Origin: JALJPB01 sp963933115
GTDB lineage: Bacteria; Pseudomonadota; Gammaproteobacteria; Enterobacterales; Alteromonadaceae
Reading direction: 5' to 3'
Assembly (NCBI GenBank): GCA_963933115.1
Contig: CAWVSL010000003.1
Coordinates: forward strand, 1-64,000
DNA: 64,000 bases
Position 1 is the stretch's first letter; every line of letters begins with the position of its first letter. The translations under genes were made by a program, and so were the position numbers. Under the pieces are notes generated by a model, which ran no database searches, was not told the DNA's origin, and saw nothing but the letters and a program-made list of their open reading frames with translations. Shown piece by piece: positions 62,710 to 64,000 of the stretch.

Positions 62710-64000
62710 TGGATGAGTTAAAGCTTTATACTTATATTGCCGTTTTCGGCTCTTTTGCCGTTTATTTTGGTATAGCATGGTGGGCTCGTGCAGGCTCTAC
62801 TAGCGAATTTTATGTTGCGGGTGGTGGTATCACACCGATGCAAAATGGTATGGCAATTGGTGCTGATTGGATGAGTGCTGCGTCATTCATTTCAATGGCA
62901 GGAATGATTTCCTTCCTAGGTTACGGTGGCTCAGTTTTCTTAATGGGTTGGACGGGTGGTTATGTATTACTCGCCATGTTACTTGCGCCATATATGCGTA
63001 AACACGGTAAATTTACGGTACCTGAGTTTATTTTTGATCGTTATTATTCAAAAGCTGCACGTATTGTTGCGGTCGTTTGTTTAATTATCGCTTCATTAAC
63101 TTATATCATTGGTCAAATGAAAGGTGTCGGTGTTGCTTTCTCTCGCTTCTTAGAAGTTGATTATGCCTTAGGTTTAGGTATTGGTATGTTTGTTGTTTGG
63201 GTATATGCTGTACTTGGTGGCATGAAAGGCATCACTTATACGCAAATTGCTCAATATTGTGTGATGATTTTTGCTTATACCATTCCAGCCGTTTTCATCT
63301 CGTTACAATTAACAGGTAATCCAATTCCACAACTTGGTTTAGGTAGCACACTTGCTGATGGTAGCGGTGTTTATTTGCTTGATAAGTTAGATATGGTCGT
63401 TACTGATTTAGGCTTTAAAGAGTACACTACAGACAACATGGGCGGTACATTAAATATGTTCGCATACACTATGTCGTTAATGATCGGTACTGCAGGCCTT
63501 CCTCACGTAATTATGCGCTTCTTTACTGTGCCTTCTGCACAAGCAGCTCGTTCTTCAGCCGGTTACGCCTTAGTATTTATTGCCTTATTATATACCGTTG
63601 CTCCTGCAGTTGGTGCCATGGCACGTTTGAACTTAATGAACACCATTGAGCCAGTAGCGGGTCAAAATATGGAATATTCTGAGCGTCCACAGTGGTTCAA
63701 AGACTGGGAAAAAACAGGTTTATTACAATTTGAAGACAAAAATGGCGATGGTAAAATCCAATACACGGCAGGCGAAACCAATGAAATGGTGAAAGTTGAT
63801 CGTGATATTATGGTGCTTGCTAATCCTGCAATTGCGAATTTACCTAACTGGGTCATTGCTCTAGTGGCGGCTGGTGGTTTAGCCGCTGCATTATCAACGG
63901 CCGCCGGTTTGCTATTAGCAATATCTTCCTCAATCTCACATGATTTAATGAAAGGAGTGTTAACGCCCGATCTTTCAGAAAAGAATGAGTTATTGGCAGG
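62709..64000 (+). CDS. Sodium:solute symporter (partial, runs off the window)
   Basis: The first 430 codons of a sodium:solute symporter family transporter, with GAGGAG before the ATG. Seen: EFYVAGGGITPMQNGMAIGADWMSAASFISMAGMISF, the SSS front, then GTAGLPHVIMRFFTVPSA and LAAALSTAAGLLLAISSSISHDLMKG. The DUF4212 partner suggests a short-chain carboxylate such as acetate as substrate, but this is inferred. A loop of about 60 residues carries an EF-hand-like DKNGDGKIQY stretch. The C-terminus is outside the window. Confidence 0.93.
   Translation, partial: MDELKLYTYIAVFGSFAVYFGIAWWARAGSTSEFYVAGGGITPMQNGMAIGADWMSAASFISMAGMISFLGYGGSVFLMGWTGGYVLLAMLLAPYMRKHGKFTVPEFIFDRYYSKAARIVAVVCLIIASLTYIIGQMKGVGVAFSRFLEVDYALGLGIGMFVVWVYAVLGGMKGITYTQIAQYCVMIFAYTIPAVFISLQLTGNPIPQLGLGSTLADGSGVYLLDKLDMVVTDLGFKEYTTDNMGGTLNMFAYTMSLMIGTAGLPHVIMRFFTVPSAQAARSSAGYALVFIALLYTVAPAVGAMARLNLMNTIEPVAGQNMEYSERPQWFKDWEKTGLLQFEDKNGDGKIQYTAGETNEMVKVDRDIMVLANPAIANLPNWVIALVAAGGLAAALSTAAGLLLAISSSISHDLMKGVLTPDLSEKNELLA

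Noticed and set aside
1..64000. CRISPR arrays, insertion sequences, integrases, restriction or toxin-antitoxin genes.
   Set aside because: No regularly spaced repeats, transposase or integrase motifs, or paired small toxin genes were seen on either strand.

Overview
The window is an A+T-rich stretch of bacterial chromosome. Gene content and order point to a marine gammaproteobacterium of the Alteromonadales, most like Colwellia or a close relative. The signs are a caa3-type cox locus, gammaproteobacterial neighbourhoods (ubiC-ubiA facing plsB, greB divergent from tex, prlC with rsmJ, kbl-tdh, lexA), the 5S-tRNA-Tyr junction, and many cytochrome b561, YceI and DcaP-type marine genes. The genus is an inference from the sequence, not from a database search. 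I saw no transposase, integrase, CRISPR array or restriction system; this is mostly core chromosome with a few accessory genes.

Layout. 1-215: the 3' end of a 5S rRNA, its terminator, tRNA-Tyr and a second terminator. 354-9284: a cytochrome b561, an RhlE-like helicase, a DnaQ-like exonuclease, a large AsmA/DUF748 envelope protein, a YceI/cytochrome b561 pair, CreA, a YkgJ cysteine-cluster protein and an unknown membrane-anchored protein. 9621-19377: an exported M20 and a lipoprotein M28 peptidase, a YhiN flavoprotein, a Prx5-like peroxiredoxin, then rsmJ, a 3-methyladenine-glycosylase-like gene and prlC. 19622-30705: a 1518-residue propeller/PAS/GGDEF/EAL receptor, glutathione reductase, a McbG/Qnr-like pentapeptide protein, the threonine-degradation pair kbl-tdh, glpE-glpG and a FliL-like exported protein. 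31006-40362: ubiC-ubiA, plsB, a NYN-domain protein, an FMN reductase, the glutathione-dependent formaldehyde pathway (frmA-frmB), lexA with its SOS box, and a lone membrane-anchored accessory gene.

41112-50124 is the aerobic respiration block. coxB (with two fused haem-c domains), ctaD, ctaG and coxC make the oxidase. After a small opposing gene come surf1, a divergent SCO-like gene, ctaA, ctaB and sco, which supply haem A and copper. A strong terminator-like hairpin lies in the leader just before coxB. 50280-57715 holds a polysaccharide deacetylase, a DinF-type MATE transporter, DUF445, a periplasmic cyclophilin, greB and tex. 57832-64000 holds a DcaP-like porin, a DksA/TraR-type zinc-finger protein, and a cNMP/CBS/DUF294 plus exonuclease pair divergent from a DUF4212-sodium:solute symporter operon that runs off the window. 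An exact FNR-type palindrome lies in that divergent gap.

The points most worth a second look are the hairpin before coxB, the SCO-like protein at 46891-47520, the McbG-like protein at 25791-26393, the FNR-type site at 62276-62289, the accessory gene at 39580-40362, and two possible small or decayed genes at 9281-9481 and 12929-13024. I found no clear multi-gene system that I would call wholly new.
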